Assembly: GCA_004796425.1 (NCBI GenBank)
Contig: QZLB01000302.1
Location: 1 to 44,853 of the forward strand
From: Desulfobulbaceae bacterium
Lineage (GTDB): Bacteria > Desulfobacterota > Desulfobulbia > Desulfobulbales > Desulfocapsaceae
Reading direction: 5' to 3'
Length of the DNA: 44,853 bases
The translations under genes were made by a program, and so were the position numbers. Each line of letters starts with the position of its first letter. The first letter of the stretch is position 1. Shown in pieces: positions 7,131 to 17,105 of this stretch. A model generated the notes under the pieces. It was not told the origin of the DNA. It worked only from the letters and a program-made list of their open reading frames with translations, and ran no database searches.

Positions 7131-9318
7131 CCACCTGGGTAGTGGAGGAAAAGAACAGCTCGGCGGCAAGGCCGATGGGCTGCAAAAACTTCTTGAAAAT
7201 GGCTACACTATTCCCATAACTGCCTGTATTCCCTGCGAGGTGTACGACGCATTTATTGACACCAATGATCTCAGAGAGTGGATCCAGTTGGAATTGAATA
7301 GAAAAGACCTTGCCCATTCGCGCTGGGAGGAGTTGTGGGATATTTCTCTGCGAATCCGGAACCGTTTTTTACGAGCACGGTTGCCCGAATCTGTTGAATC
7401 TGAGCTGGCAAATTTCATTACCCAACATTTTTTAGGAAAACGTTTGGTTGTCCGTTCCTCATCACCGGAGGAAGATAATCAAAAAAGTTCTTATGCCGGC
7501 CTGCATCGTTCATACCTGAACATCAGCGGGATCGATGAGCTGATCACTCAGATCAAGAAGGTCTGGGCCTCACTTTTCTCTGACAAAGCGCTGCTATACC
7601 GGCAAGAGCTCAACCTGGAGGCGGAACGAAGCGTGATGGGTGTTGTTGTCCAGGAATTGATTGACAGCGAGATATCAGGAATTGTCTTCAGCCGGAATCC
7701 AACAGATGATTCCCAGATGGTCATTGAATCAGTATATGGGCTTAACCAGGGGTTAGTTGACGGGCAGATTGAACCTGATCGCTGGATCATCTCAAAAGAC
7801 AACGGTAGCCTCATTGAGTATCAGGAGGCCGCAGAAAGAACACTTATGGCGGTACCGGTCGACCGGGGTGTTAGCCTGGTTGAGATCGGCGGAAGTGGTG
7901 GCGCGGAACCCCCATTGGCTCAAGAAAGACTTAAGATCATCACGACGGTTGCCCAAGACCTGGAGCGGACTTTTGGTTGTCCCCAGGATATCGAATGGAC
8001 CTGGGCTGATGGTCAGCTCTATCTCCTGCAGAGCAGGCCAATTACCGGACTGCACGGTGGCGATGCAAACGACAAGCGTGCCTGGTACCTCAGTTTGACC
8101 CGGAGTTATGCCAATCTGCAAAAACTCGCCGAACAAATTCAGAACCAGTTTATTCCCGAGATGGAAAAAGAGGCCGACAGACTTGCGACCAGAGTTCTTG
8201 GTGTCCTTTCTGATCAAGCCTTGGCAGATGAACTAAAATATCGTCAGAAACGTTATGAGCACTGGGTGAGCGTTTATTGGGATGAATTTATCCCTTTTGC
8301 CCACGGGATCCGGCTGTTCGGAGAGGTTTACAATGACCGGATGATACCCGATGACCCGTATGAATTTGTAAGTTTGCTCGCTGGTAAAAAACTACTGAGT
8401 ACCAGAAGAAACATGTTGATGGGCAGGCTGGCGGCCAGAGTAGAAGCAAAACCTACCATTCGCGATCAGTTGCTCACCGGTCGGGTCGATCTGGTAAAAG
8501 ATCCGGAATTTCTGCCTCTTTTTGACACGCTCATGAGTGAATTTGGTAATCCATTCAATCTCTATAATATTGGTGGGGATACAGAACAGCAGGCGAACCG
8601 GAAACTATTGGGGATTATATTACAATATGCAGAACTTTCGAATTTTCCCCTGTCTGCACCTCAAGAAAGGAGTGAGGTTCTTGAGCGCGAATTTCTTGGG
8701 CGGATGGCTGACTCTGCCTACCCTTTCTCAGGAGCCGAGATACTTGAGCTTGGCAGAGCAAGTTACCGGCTACGCGATGATGACAATATTGTTCTGGGAA
8801 AAATGGAACAGCAGCTTGAGGTGGCTGCCGCAGAAGGACGGAAACGTTTGCTCCAGAATGGTATTTCCTGGGCTCCACAATTGCAGGTGATGGAAATCAT
8901 TGCAGCGCTTGTGGACAAAGAATCCGCTAAGCGACAACCACTGCAGAAATCTCAAAAGGTTTCCGGGCAACAGTCTCCATTGCGAGCCCGGCAATTGATT
9001 GGCCAACCCGCATCACCCGGAATTGCCAAGGGTTCGGTCCGCTGTATTGATAGCCAGCTGAAGTTTGAGGAGTTCCAGGCGGGTGAAATCCTGGTAGTGG
9101 ATGCAATTGATCCCAATATGACCTTTGTCGCTCCGCTCGCCTCAGCCATCGTTGAGCGGCGGGGAGGGATGTTGATCCATGGGGCAATCATTGCCAGGGA
9201 GTATGGGATACCGTGCGTTACGGGGGTTTATGACCTGACTGAGTTGGTCAAAACAGGCGACATCATCACCGTTGATGGGTATCTCGGTTTGGTGACCATA
9301 CAGCAGTCGAACGGTTGA
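7105..9318 (+). CDS. PEP-synthase/rifampin-phosphotransferase-like dikinase
   Basis: A 737-residue protein in two recognised parts. Residues about 15-315 form the PEP/pyruvate-dikinase ATP-grasp domain: GGKADGLQKLL near 20, VVRSSSPEEDNQKSSYAGLH, and DIEWTWADGQLYLLQSRPI at the end. Residues about 640-737 form the phosphohistidine swivelling domain, with the catalytic His692 in GGMLIHGAIIAREYGIP. The roughly 320 residues between are helical and poorly conserved. The PEP/pyruvate TIM-barrel of true PpsA or PpdK is absent. The protein therefore should transfer a phosphoryl group from ATP, via His, to an unknown acceptor, as rifampin phosphotransferases do. It overlaps the PPOX gene by 26 bases. 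Confidence 0.82.
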   Translation: MKPIFLLDSHLGSGGKEQLGGKADGLQKLLENGYTIPITACIPCEVYDAFIDTNDLREWIQLELNRKDLAHSRWEELWDISLRIRNRFLRARLPESVESELANFITQHFLGKRLVVRSSSPEEDNQKSSYAGLHRSYLNISGIDELITQIKKVWASLFSDKALLYRQELNLEAERSVMGVVVQELIDSEISGIVFSRNPTDDSQMVIESVYGLNQGLVDGQIEPDRWIISKDNGSLIEYQEAAERTLMAVPVDRGVSLVEIGGSGGAEPPLAQERLKIITTVAQDLERTFGCPQDIEWTWADGQLYLLQSRPITGLHGGDANDKRAWYLSLTRSYANLQKLAEQIQNQFIPEMEKEADRLATRVLGVLSDQALADELKYRQKRYEHWVSVYWDEFIPFAHGIRLFGEVYNDRMIPDDPYEFVSLLAGKKLLSTRRNMLMGRLAARVEAKPTIRDQLLTGRVDLVKDPEFLPLFDTLMSEFGNPFNLYNIGGDTEQQANRKLLGIILQYAELSNFPLSAPQERSEVLEREFLGRMADSAYPFSGAEILELGRASYRLRDDDNIVLGKMEQQLEVAAAEGRKRLLQNGISWAPQLQVMEIIAALVDKESAKRQPLQKSQKVSGQQSPLRARQLIGQPASPGIAKGSVRCIDSQLKFEEFQAGEILVVDAIDPNMTFVAPLASAIVERRGGMLIHGAIIAREYGIPCVTGVYDLTELVKTGDIITVDGYLGLVTIQQSNG

Positions 9319-9400
9319 CTCGCAATTATTCAAAGAAGAATGGAGCGGTAAACAAAGGTAACCGGGTGTCCATCCAGCTGGATTTTCCCGAAACGCGTGA

Positions 9401-11191
9401 TCAGGATCGATGACGGGAGCGAGGGGAGCCAAGGTTTTGCTTTTTGTTTTTCTTTCTGGTGAGAAACGTGTCCTCGATAATTTTGCGCTGCCGGTTCCGT
9501 TCTGCCTGTTTTTTCGCAACATAGAGTGGTTTGTTGTTCCGGCGATCTCTTTCACTCACATACATGGCGGTAGATATTGTTCCGGGGGACGGAGTGAAAT
9601 CCTGAAACTGGCGGACGCTCAGGCCTGCCCGCTGAAGTTTTTTCACCATGGCTTTGGTGTCGGCCTCTGTGCAGCCAGGATGAGCACTGATAATGTAGGG
9701 TGTTATTTGCCTGTGCGAACCACCTTGCTTACAGATTTTTTTAAAATCACGAGTGAAATCGAGTAGGTCTTGGTGTGGCTCTTTGTGCATGATCTGCAGC
9801 AGGTGATCTTCGGTGTGTTCGGGAGCTATTTTCATTGCTCCTGGGGTATGGTGGAGAACGATCTTTCTAAACAGCTCAGGTGTCTTCCGCAGAAGTTCCA
9901 TCCTCAGCCCGGATGAGATGAATACCTGTTTAATGCCATTAATCTGCAAAGCCTTATCTAACAATTCCAGGGATTTCTTCTCATCGGTCAGCAGGTTTTT
10001 GCAGACGGTCGGGAACAGACAATCGTGACTTGCACAGGAGCCGATCGAACATTCGGTGCCAAACAGGTTTGCCGTCGGACCGCCGAGGTCCGAAATGGTA
10101 CCTGAAAACTCAGGCTGGTCGGCAATCGATTGTAATTCGGTGAGCACAGAGGTGACGGATCGGCTGACAGTGGCTGGCCCCTGATGCCTGCTGATCGCAC
10201 AGAATGAGCAATTTCCAGGACACCCCCTCACCACGGTAACCGAATCACGAATCATTTTTTCTGCTGGTATCTGCTGGTTGGCGGGATGAGCTTTGCGGGA
10301 AAAGCCCAACTGGTAAAGCGCATCAAAAGCCTTGGTGTCCAGTGGCGCACTGGGTGGAAATTGGACAACCCATACTGCCTGTTGTTTCTGCGCCAGAATT
10401 TTACTCGAATACTGACGCGCATGACGATCTATGGCCAGTTCGGCTTTGAGGAATAACTCTGGGTTATCAGTAATTTCGGTAAAAGACGGTAATATTGTCA
10501 ACTTCTGCTCGGCAGGTAATTGTTCGGTAAATGTCTGAAACTGACTGTCTGTCATTCTGATACAGGTACCAGCAAAACCACTCACCGATTTTTCTTCTGC
10601 AAACGCTGCTGCCACACGGCTTATGGCGGTTTCCGCCATGCCGTAGATGAGCAGATCGGCTTTGGCATCACTCAGTTGGGACCCCCTGAGCAGATTCTGC
10701 TGATAATCGAAGTGGACAAAGCGTCGCAGAGATGACTCGATACCTCCGAGCACAAGAGTGGCATCAGGATATGCCTGTCGGGCGAGGTTACTGTAAATCA
10801 GCGCTGCACGATCCGGGCGATAGCGATTTTTTCTACTCTTTTCTCCCGAGCGCCAGGGCGAGCCATGGGGCGAATAGGCATCCCGATCTCGAACTTTGCC
10901 ATTACTGCTGTAATTGGCAACAATAGAGTCCAGGTTTCCAGCTGAGATACCAAAAAATAATCGAGGTTTACCAAATCTTCTGAAATCAGTTGCATCCTGG
11001 TATTCTGGCTGGGCGAGCATTGCCACCCGATATCCCTGACTTTCCAGAAGCCTGCCGATCAAGGCGATACCAAAAGAGGGATGGTCGATGTACGCGTCAC
11101 CGCTGACCAGGACAATATCAACTGCGTCCCAATTCCTTTTTTCGCACTCCTCCCAACTCACGGGTAGCGGCAATAATGGTTTGGATTTCAT
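9401..11191 (-). CDS. YgiQ family radical SAM protein
   Basis: A 596-residue protein. The N-terminal B12-binding-like region (DIVLVSGDAYIDHPSFG at 25-41) is followed by a radical SAM domain with VRGCPGNCSFCAI, where Cys324/328/331 form CxxxCxxC. It has the long C-terminal basic tail (RKNKKQ) usual for YgiQ (UPF0313). The biochemical role of the family is not established. It runs convergently toward the dikinase gene (82 bases apart) and divergently from nth. Confidence 0.92.
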   Translation of the reverse strand: MKSKPLLPLPVSWEECEKRNWDAVDIVLVSGDAYIDHPSFGIALIGRLLESQGYRVAMLAQPEYQDATDFRRFGKPRLFFGISAGNLDSIVANYSSNGKVRDRDAYSPHGSPWRSGEKSRKNRYRPDRAALIYSNLARQAYPDATLVLGGIESSLRRFVHFDYQQNLLRGSQLSDAKADLLIYGMAETAISRVAAAFAEEKSVSGFAGTCIRMTDSQFQTFTEQLPAEQKLTILPSFTEITDNPELFLKAELAIDRHARQYSSKILAQKQQAVWVVQFPPSAPLDTKAFDALYQLGFSRKAHPANQQIPAEKMIRDSVTVVRGCPGNCSFCAISRHQGPATVSRSVTSVLTELQSIADQPEFSGTISDLGGPTANLFGTECSIGSCASHDCLFPTVCKNLLTDEKKSLELLDKALQINGIKQVFISSGLRMELLRKTPELFRKIVLHHTPGAMKIAPEHTEDHLLQIMHKEPHQDLLDFTRDFKKICKQGGSHRQITPYIISAHPGCTEADTKAMVKKLQRAGLSVRQFQDFTPSPGTISTAMYVSERDRRNNKPLYVAKKQAERNRQRKIIEDTFLTRKKNKKQNLGSPRSRHRS

Positions 11192-11280
11192 ACCTGTTAC
11201 ACTCGCAAATAAACGTCATTTCAATATAATGTCTTGAAACAAATCCACCACACATTATCTTAGGACCTGAATGGACGTAT

Positions 11281-11970
11281 GTGAATATTACCCCAAACCA
11301 TCGCTTTTACCGTACCACAGTGGATATTGAAAGGTTTTTGACGACCATTGAAGATGAGGTCGCCCATTATCGGGTACCAGTTGTTGACCTGATTGGTGTG
11401 CAGACTGCTGACCCGTTCCGTGTCCTGATTGCCACGATCCTTTCTTCACGCACCAAGGATGAAGTCACCGCCCAGGCTGCATCTCGTCTGTTTGAGCAAG
11501 CGCCAGATGCGAAAAGTCTTGCGGCGATGAAGGTCGATACTATCAGGGTGCTGGTTTATCCGGTTGGGTTTTATAAAACCAAGGCGCTTCACCTGCAGCA
11601 GACAGGGAGGATGCTGGTTGAGGAATTCGCGGGGACGGTTCCCCAGACCATCGAAGAGTTGGTTAGACTTCCCGGGGTCGGCAGAAAGACGGCAAATTTG
11701 GTGCTTTCGGTGGCCTTTGATATACCTGCCATCTGCGTTGATACCCACGTACACCGGATTATGAACATCTGGGGCTATGTCAACACCGATACACCGCTCA
11801 AAACAGAGATGGCGCTGCGAAAAAAACTACCGGTCAAGTACTGGAAGATGGTAAACAGAATTCTGGTCGCCTTTGGCCAGGGCAAATGTAAGCCGGTGGC
11901 GCCGCATTGTGACGACTGCGTTTTGCATGATGAATGTGCGCAGCTTGGTGTTAGCCCGAGGAAAATTTAA
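11281..11970 (+). CDS. nth: Endonuclease III (DNA glycosylase/AP lyase)
   Basis: A 229-residue base-excision-repair enzyme that removes oxidised pyrimidines and cuts the abasic site. The helix-hairpin-helix is LPGVGRKTANLVL, with catalytic Lys136. The catalytic Asp154 lies in ICVDTHVHRI. The C-terminal [4Fe-4S] loop is Cys203-x6-Cys210-x2-Cys213-x5-Cys219, exactly the Nth pattern. The start is GTG 11281; upstream ATGs at 11271 and 11279 are out of frame. The response-regulator gene follows 13 bases after its stop, so the two may be cotranscribed. Confidence 0.95.
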   Translation: MNITPNHRFYRTTVDIERFLTTIEDEVAHYRVPVVDLIGVQTADPFRVLIATILSSRTKDEVTAQAASRLFEQAPDAKSLAAMKVDTIRVLVYPVGFYKTKALHLQQTGRMLVEEFAGTVPQTIEELVRLPGVGRKTANLVLSVAFDIPAICVDTHVHRIMNIWGYVNTDTPLKTEMALRKKLPVKYWKMVNRILVAFGQGKCKPVAPHCDDCVLHDECAQLGVSPRKI

Positions 11971-11983
11971 GGGAGCCTCTGTA

Positions 11984-12649
11984 ATGAATCAGAACTCGGA
12001 TAGTTATCGAATCGTGCTCGCTGATGATCATGTGCTGATTCGGCATGGCATTAAGAACATCATTATTCAGGATGAATCTCTTGAGATCGTGGGAGAAGTA
12101 GGCGATGGTGATGAACTGCTCCACTGTCTGGAGGAGGGTGAGGCAGATTTGCTGATATTGGATATTTCAATGCCAAAGGTCAGTGGGATCGATCTTGCTG
12201 AAGTGGTGAAGAAGAAATTTCCCCTGATGAAGGTGCTGATGCTGACCATGCATAAAAACAAGCAATTCTTTTACGGAGCGATGTCTGCCGGTGCGGATGG
12301 CTACCTGATCAAGAGTGATTCTGACGAGGAGCTATTGCTGGCCATTAATAAGATTCGGGATGGGAGAACCTATATTTCACCCTATCTGGCAGATGATTTT
12401 ACCGAAGATGTTCTCAATGCGTATCGGAACCAGGAAACCAGTCCTTTCAAGGGGCTGACCAAGCGGGAAAAGCAGATTCTTGGGTTGGTGGTTGATGGGT
12501 ATACCTCCAAGGATATGGCAAAGAAACTGAATTTGAGTCCGCGCACTGTTGACCATCATCGATCAAACCTGCTGAAAAAATTCAAAATGAAAAATAGTGT
12601 TGATCTGGTCAACTACGCGGTCCGAAATGGCTATGTTGCTGTTGAATGA
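11984..12649 (+). CDS. NarL/FixJ-family response regulator
   Basis: A 221-residue two-domain regulator. The receiver domain has the acid pair Asp14-Asp15 (LADDH), the phospho-acceptor Asp60 (LLILDISMP) and the conserved Lys in GYLIKSD near 110. The C-terminal LuxR-type HTH begins LTKREKQILGLVVDGYTSKD and continues to LSPRTVDHHRSNL. A longer frame opens at 11873 inside nth, but GGGAG at 11971-11975 and ATG 11984 give the natural start. No histidine kinase is adjacent, so its partner and targets are unknown. Confidence 0.92.
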   Translation: MNQNSDSYRIVLADDHVLIRHGIKNIIIQDESLEIVGEVGDGDELLHCLEEGEADLLILDISMPKVSGIDLAEVVKKKFPLMKVLMLTMHKNKQFFYGAMSAGADGYLIKSDSDEELLLAINKIRDGRTYISPYLADDFTEDVLNAYRNQETSPFKGLTKREKQILGLVVDGYTSKDMAKKLNLSPRTVDHHRSNLLKKFKMKNSVDLVNYAVRNGYVAVE

Positions 12650-12954
12650 GTTTTGTCTGAATTTTGGGACAGCCTGGCTGATCTGAAGTTATTTCTCTGA
12701 GCGATTTTATCATCATTTGTTCTGCTGTTATCCTTTAATACAATTGAATACAGTTTTTTTGGTGTTTGTGCCCCTTCTGGTACACAAATTTCCCCAAGTA
12801 ATAATTTGAAATAAAACAAAATTATTCGATGGGTGGCAAAACTAGGTAAATATACCTAGTTGATGCCCCGTATTTGTCCCGATTGTTTTGTTTTTTGAAA
12901 ACGGTCATATTGGCCCGGGCTTGCAAGAATAAACGTATTTTAGAAGAGGGAGAA
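12650..12954. other. Gene-free interval between the regulator and the HU gene
   Basis: About 305 bases of AT-rich sequence with no credible ORF. It holds a perfect 9-bp inverted repeat at 12840-12861 and must contain the HU promoter, though I cannot point to a convincing -35/-10 pair. Several T and A runs are present, but no clear terminator for the regulator. Confidence 0.5.
12840..12861. repeat. Perfect inverted repeat upstream of HU
   Basis: AACTAGGTA (12840-12848) and TACCTAGTT (12853-12861) are perfect complements separated by AATA. It lies 94-115 bases before the HU start codon. It could be a protein-binding operator or a small RNA hairpin. CTAG-containing palindromes are rare in many bacterial genomes, which makes a functional role more likely. 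Confidence 0.55.
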
Positions 12955-13230
12955 ATGAATAAAGGTGAATTAGTAGCAACAATTGCAGAATCCGGAGATA
13001 TGACCAAAGTTGCAGCTGGCAAAGCTTTGGACAGTGTTCTTGCTCATATGGCAGAAGCCATGGAACGGGGAGAGCGCGTAACAATAGCCGGATTTGGTTC
13101 TTTCCATGTGGTAGAACGAGCTGAGCAGAAGGGACGTAATCCACAGACCGGTCAGTCGATTATGATACCTGCTCATAATGTCGTGAAGTTCAGGCCGGGT
13201 AAAAAGTTGTGCGAGAAGGTCAAAATCTAG
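12955..13230 (+). CDS. HU-family DNA-binding protein
   Basis: A 91-residue histone-like nucleoid protein that bends and compacts DNA as a dimer. The family signature GFGSFHVVERAEQKGRNPQTG lies at about residues 47-67, with the beta-arm and a basic C-terminus (FRPGKKLCEKVKI). The start at 12955 has a strong GAGGGAG site 3-9 bases upstream; a longer frame from 12874 lacks one. It ends 15 bases from the convergent lgt stop. HU versus IHF cannot be separated firmly, but the length and sequence favour HU. Confidence 0.94.
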   Translation: MNKGELVATIAESGDMTKVAAGKALDSVLAHMAEAMERGERVTIAGFGSFHVVERAEQKGRNPQTGQSIMIPAHNVVKFRPGKKLCEKVKI

Positions 13231-13245
13231 TCGTTATCATCTATG

Positions 13246-14043
13246 TCAGCGTATCTGACGTTTACGATAGAGCATAATTGCAGCGCCGCCTGCAACCATG
13301 GCCAGACAAAGAATTTGGCCCATCGTGAGTACCCCTGAAATGAGCCCGATCTGAGGGTCGGGCTCCCGGAAAAATTCCACCATAAATCGCATCATCCCAT
13401 AACCGATCAAAAAGAGTGCCAGCATCGATCCGTGAGGCCAGGAACTGTCCGATTCCCATGGTTTGTGTTTCAAAGACCAGAGAATCAGGAACAGGACCAG
13501 TCCTTCCAGCAGCGCCTCGTAGAGTTGCGATGGGTGACGGGGGGCGGACCCGCCTCCTGGAAATACCATTCCCCACGGTACCTCGGTGGTTCTGCCGAAG
13601 AGCTCTCCATTGATAAAGTTGCCGATTCTGCCAAAACCGAGGCCAACCGGAATCGTGACGGTATAGATATCGGCACCCTTCCAGAAGTCGATCTTCTTTA
13701 TCCAGGCAAATAAAGCGCCGCCAATAATCAGGGCAAGGGTCGCTCCGTGAAAGGACATGCCACCGCTCCAGGTTGCGGGAATTTCAAGCGGATGTTCAAT
13801 ATAATATGGCAGATTGTAGAACAGAACGTAGCCGAGCCGGCCACCGATGATCAGGGAAATGATCAGGGTGATATTGATATTGTCAAAATGTTCTGCAAGC
13901 TTTTTGTAGCCGAACTTCTGTATTTGATATTTCACCAGAAAATAACTGGCACTGAAACCAATCACATACATTAAACCATACCAGCGGACTTTCAGTGGTC
14001 CAAGGCTGAAAATGACCGGGTCTATTTCGGGAAAAGGGATCAT
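13246..14043 (-). CDS. lgt: Phosphatidylglycerol-prolipoprotein diacylglyceryl transferase
   Basis: A 265-residue inner-membrane enzyme with about seven membrane segments. It attaches diacylglycerol to the lipobox cysteine of prolipoproteins. The Lgt signature GRIGNFINGELFGR is present, as are the N-terminal LKVRWYGLMYVIGF and the later HPSQLYEALLEG. I chose ATG at 14043 because AGGA lies 8 bases upstream and the usual Lgt N-terminus begins there. A GTG at 14061 that overlaps the mnmG stop as GTGA is the alternative. It is the last gene of the methyltransferase-mnmG-lgt run. Confidence 0.95.
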   Translation of the reverse strand: MIPFPEIDPVIFSLGPLKVRWYGLMYVIGFSASYFLVKYQIQKFGYKKLAEHFDNINITLIISLIIGGRLGYVLFYNLPYYIEHPLEIPATWSGGMSFHGATLALIIGGALFAWIKKIDFWKGADIYTVTIPVGLGFGRIGNFINGELFGRTTEVPWGMVFPGGGSAPRHPSQLYEALLEGLVLFLILWSLKHKPWESDSSWPHGSMLALFLIGYGMMRFMVEFFREPDPQIGLISGVLTMGQILCLAMVAGGAAIMLYRKRQIR

Positions 14044-14057
14044 TGCATTTATCCTTG

Positions 14058-15977
14058 TCACTCATTCCTGGGAACAGTGCTGCGTCCAGCCTGGAGCTTT
14101 CTCAGGTGCACCTGGAGGATTGAAATCGCGGCAGGAGTAATCCCTGAAATTCTTGAGGCCTGGCCGAGGGAAAGCGGCCGTATGGTGGAGAGTTTTTCTA
14201 CCACCTCATTGGAGAGCCCGGAAAGACTTCGGTAATCAATATCCTCCGGGAGACTCATCGATTCAAGTTTTTTGAATCGGGCTACCTGTTCATTTTGTCG
14301 TTCGATGTAGCCGCTGAACTTGATACGTAGTTGAACCTCCTCACCATAAGCAAAGTTGGCCAATTTGTTGACCGCCTCAAAGGTATCTTCATTGGCGAGT
14401 TTTGCAACCTGGCCGAGATTGAGTTCGGGACGTCTGAGCACATCAGCCAGTGAGCATTTTTGTTTGAGGGGCGCACTGTCCATGGTGCTGAGCAGTTCAT
14501 TGGTCGGTGCAGAAGGGCTTACGGATGTGGTTGAGAGTAGCTCGATGCCATGCTCGATTTCTGTTTGCTTGATCTGAAACGTTTGATAACGGGATTCCGG
14601 GAGCAGGCCGATCTCATAACCGATGTGGGAGAGCCTGGCATCGGCGTTGTCCTCTCGCAGCAGCAATCGGTATTCAGCCCGGGAGGTGAACAATCGGTAG
14701 GGCTCTTTGGTGCCGAGCGTTACCAGATCATCAATGAGCACGCCGATATACGCTTGAGACCGGTCGAGAACCAGCGGGTCCTTATTCCGTACGCGATGGA
14801 CCGCATTGATGCCAGCCATCAGCCCCTGGGCGGCAGCTTCCTCGTAGCCGGAAGTACCGTTGATCTGGCCGGCCAGGTAAAGGCCGCCTATTTTTTTGGT
14901 TTCCAGCGAGGGTTTTAACTCGAGAGGATCAACATAATCATACTCAATGGCGTATCCCGGCCGGATAATTTCGGCATTTTCTAATCCTTTGATGGACTTG
15001 ATCATGGCAACCTGAGTTGCCAGCGGCAGAGAAGTTGGCAGTCCGTTGGGGTAGACCTCACAGGTATCAAGCCCCTCGGGTTCGAGGAAAATCTGATGCC
15101 TGAGTTTTTCCGGAAAGCGCATGACTTTGTCTTCGATCGAGGGGCAGTATCGTGCACCGATTCCCTCAATAATCCCAGCGTACATCGGTGACTGGTCAAT
15201 AGAACCCCTGATTATTTCATGGGTTTTCTCATTGGTGTAGGTGATGTGGCACGGGCGCTGGTCAAGTCGATAGTCACCACTATGTTGGTATGAGAAAAAC
15301 CCAGCAGGTTCATCGGAATACTGAGGCTCCAACTCATCGTAGTCGATGGTCTGAGCATCGATTCGCGGGACGGTGCCGGTCTTCATTCTTCCTACCGCAA
15401 AACCCTGGTCGGCAAACCACTGAGCAAGACTCAGTGATGGTGAATCGCCCATGCGACCAGCGGGGAAGTTTTTCATCCCGATGTGCACCAGCCCGTTGAG
15501 AAAGGTTCCGGTGGCAACGACCACGCACTTCACCTTCAGCATCTCATCAAGAGAAGTCCTGATGCCGGTAACCACACCATCCTCAACAATGATCGAGTCC
15601 ACCACCGTCTGGCGGATGGTCAGGTTCGGTTGTGACTCCATCACGGATTTCATCTTCAATCGGTATAAAAGACGGTCTGCCTGGGCCCGGGAAGAACGGA
15701 CGGCAGGACCCTTGCTGGTGTTGAGCTTTCTAAACTGGATGGAGGTCAGGTCAATGTTTCTGGCCATTTCACCACCCAAGGCGTCAATCTCCCGGACCAG
15801 ATGCCCTTTGGCGAGACCACCGATGGCAGGGTTACAGGACATCGCACCAATCGTGTCCACATTGATTACGGTCACCAGGGTGCGGCATCCCATGCGTGCT
15901 GCTGCCAGGGCTGCTTCACAGCCTGCATGGCCGGCTCCAATTACTGCAATATCAAAACAATGTGAATCATTCATCAT
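14058..15977 (-). CDS. mnmG: tRNA uridine-5-carboxymethylaminomethyl modification enzyme MnmG (GidA)
   Basis: A 639-residue FAD-dependent enzyme. With MnmE it installs the cmnm5/nm5 group on U34 of several tRNAs. The FAD-binding Rossmann motif is at the N-terminus ([20 protein letters not shown]), followed by the GidA signatures [13 protein letters not shown] and the C-terminal [16 protein letters not shown]. The start ATG 15977 overlaps the upstream methyltransferase stop as ATGA; a frame opening at 16001 is less likely. Its partner mnmE lies in the divergent + strand block about 5 kb away. The usual companion rsmG (gidB) is not seen. Confidence 0.96.
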   Translation of the reverse strand: MMNDSHCFDIAVIGAGHAGCEAALAAARMGCRTLVTVINVDTIGAMSCNPAIGGLAKGHLVREIDALGGEMARNIDLTSIQFRKLNTSKGPAVRSSRAQADRLLYRLKMKSVMESQPNLTIRQTVVDSIIVEDGVVTGIRTSLDEMLKVKCVVVATGTFLNGLVHIGMKNFPAGRMGDSPSLSLAQWFADQGFAVGRMKTGTVPRIDAQTIDYDELEPQYSDEPAGFFSYQHSGDYRLDQRPCHITYTNEKTHEIIRGSIDQSPMYAGIIEGIGARYCPSIEDKVMRFPEKLRHQIFLEPEGLDTCEVYPNGLPTSLPLATQVAMIKSIKGLENAEIIRPGYAIEYDYVDPLELKPSLETKKIGGLYLAGQINGTSGYEEAAAQGLMAGINAVHRVRNKDPLVLDRSQAYIGVLIDDLVTLGTKEPYRLFTSRAEYRLLLREDNADARLSHIGYEIGLLPESRYQTFQIKQTEIEHGIELLSTTSVSPSAPTNELLSTMDSAPLKQKCSLADVLRRPELNLGQVAKLANEDTFEAVNKLANFAYGEEVQLRIKFSGYIERQNEQVARFKKLESMSLPEDIDYRSLSGLSNEVVEKLSTIRPLSLGQASRISGITPAAISILQVHLRKLQAGRSTVPRNE

Positions 15978-16804
15978 GTTTTCCAGGACATGACTGCCCA
16001 TCGCTGTGGATGGTTTCGTTTGATGGTAACATGATTGTCACTTCTGCTTATTACCCGCTCCTCAATAAACTGTTGGAGTGCGTTCTGTTCCTGATCTGAC
16101 AAATCTTTAAACATCCAGCGATAGGATTCATAGGCTTCTTTGAGATCAGTAAATGTAAGTTCCTGGTCCAATGTGATATGCTCCACCCGTGGATGTATGC
16201 CCATGGTATAGAGGATGTTAAAAGTATAAATATAATCAGGACCGGATTGAAAGGATCTGCCGATTGCCTGAAAGGCGTCAGGGTCAAAGGGTGAGGGGTC
16301 GATTCGGTCCGAGATGATCACCATCTCTGTCGCATGGGCAATGAGCTTTTCGATACCGCGCTCCAGTTGTGCAATGTTCATGGAGCGTGAAGCAATAGCA
16401 ATATCATGCGGGGTGATCCCGTAATCCGGCCAATGATCCTCCCAGGCACAGCAGACACTCTTGATATTGGCAATATTGAGCTGATTACAAACGCTATCCA
16501 GTTCTTCAATCATGCCGGCGGCGTAATCAACGGCAGTGACTGAACCAACTGACTGGGCAAGCGGAATGGAGAGGGTACCTGGTCCGCAACCGACGTCAAG
16601 AACACGGGCATCGTGGTGGGTGCCAAACAGCTGAAGGAATTGATCTACATACGCACTGGTACGATTTCTGCTCGCAAAACCTGGTGCCTTTTTACTCCAG
16701 TCTCCGGCGGTTTTACTTTTCCAGGATTTCTGGGCTCGAGAATTCTGCCAGAGTTGCGGCCAGTCAATGTCCTGATAACTGTTTATCTGCTGTGTAGTGC
16801 TCAT
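15974..16804 (-). CDS. Class I SAM-dependent methyltransferase
   Basis: A 276-residue Rossmann-fold methyltransferase. The SAM-binding motif I is [17 protein letters not shown], followed by [14 protein letters not shown] (motif II acid). The rest fits the Methyltransf_25/11 group and gives no substrate clue. [16 protein letters not shown]-terminus is found in anaerobe proteins of this kind. It is not RsmG, although it takes the place next to mnmG, and it is coupled to mnmG by an ATGA overlap. It is divergent from rpmH across a 301-base gap. Confidence 0.82.
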   Translation of the reverse strand: MSTTQQINSYQDIDWPQLWQNSRAQKSWKSKTAGDWSKKAPGFASRNRTSAYVDQFLQLFGTHHDARVLDVGCGPGTLSIPLAQSVGSVTAVDYAAGMIEELDSVCNQLNIANIKSVCCAWEDHWPDYGITPHDIAIASRSMNIAQLERGIEKLIAHATEMVIISDRIDPSPFDPDAFQAIGRSFQSGPDYIYTFNILYTMGIHPRVEHITLDQELTFTDLKEAYESYRWMFKDLSDQEQNALQQFIEERVISRSDNHVTIKRNHPQRWAVMSWKT

Positions 16805-17105
16805 CGAGATCGAGTAATACGATTCTGCAAAGACAGAATCAGTAATAGTTCACGCTTTATGTGTTTGGCTGAACGTATCATAGCTGGAACGCTTCTGCAA
16901 CTGAAGGAGTGGCAGGGATAGTGAAATTGTTTGACAGCAGGTTGTATCCGTGTATATTATAAATCTTTTGTGTTTTGCCCCTATAGGTGGTGCTGTTTGG
17001 GGGACAGCGGGCGCCGTGAAGAAAGAAAAACAACTCCAGGCATCTTCCGGTCCATATAACAGATAAAGTCTGCGTGAATGCGCGGAGCGTAAGAGGGTAT
17101 TTCTC
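16805..17105. other. Divergent intergenic region between the methyltransferase and rpmH
   Basis: About 301 bases with no ORF I believe. It contains a good sigma-70-type promoter for the rpmH block (16931-16960) and a small hairpin GCTGT/ACAGC at 16992-17008 in the rpmH leader. I looked for DnaA boxes because this gene block often lies near oriC, and saw none. Confidence 0.6.
16931..16960 (+). promoter_or_regulatory. Sigma-70-type promoter for rpmH-rnpA-yidD-yidC-jag
   Basis: A perfect -35 TTGACA at 16931-16936 is followed after 16 bases by TATATT (16953-16958) or after 18 by TATTAT (16955-16960). The leader to the rpmH start codon would be about 140 bases. Confidence 0.65.

Noticed and set aside
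16805-17105. Possible oriC beside rpmH
   Set aside because: No DnaA boxes or AT-rich repeat cluster seen and no dnaA gene in the window.
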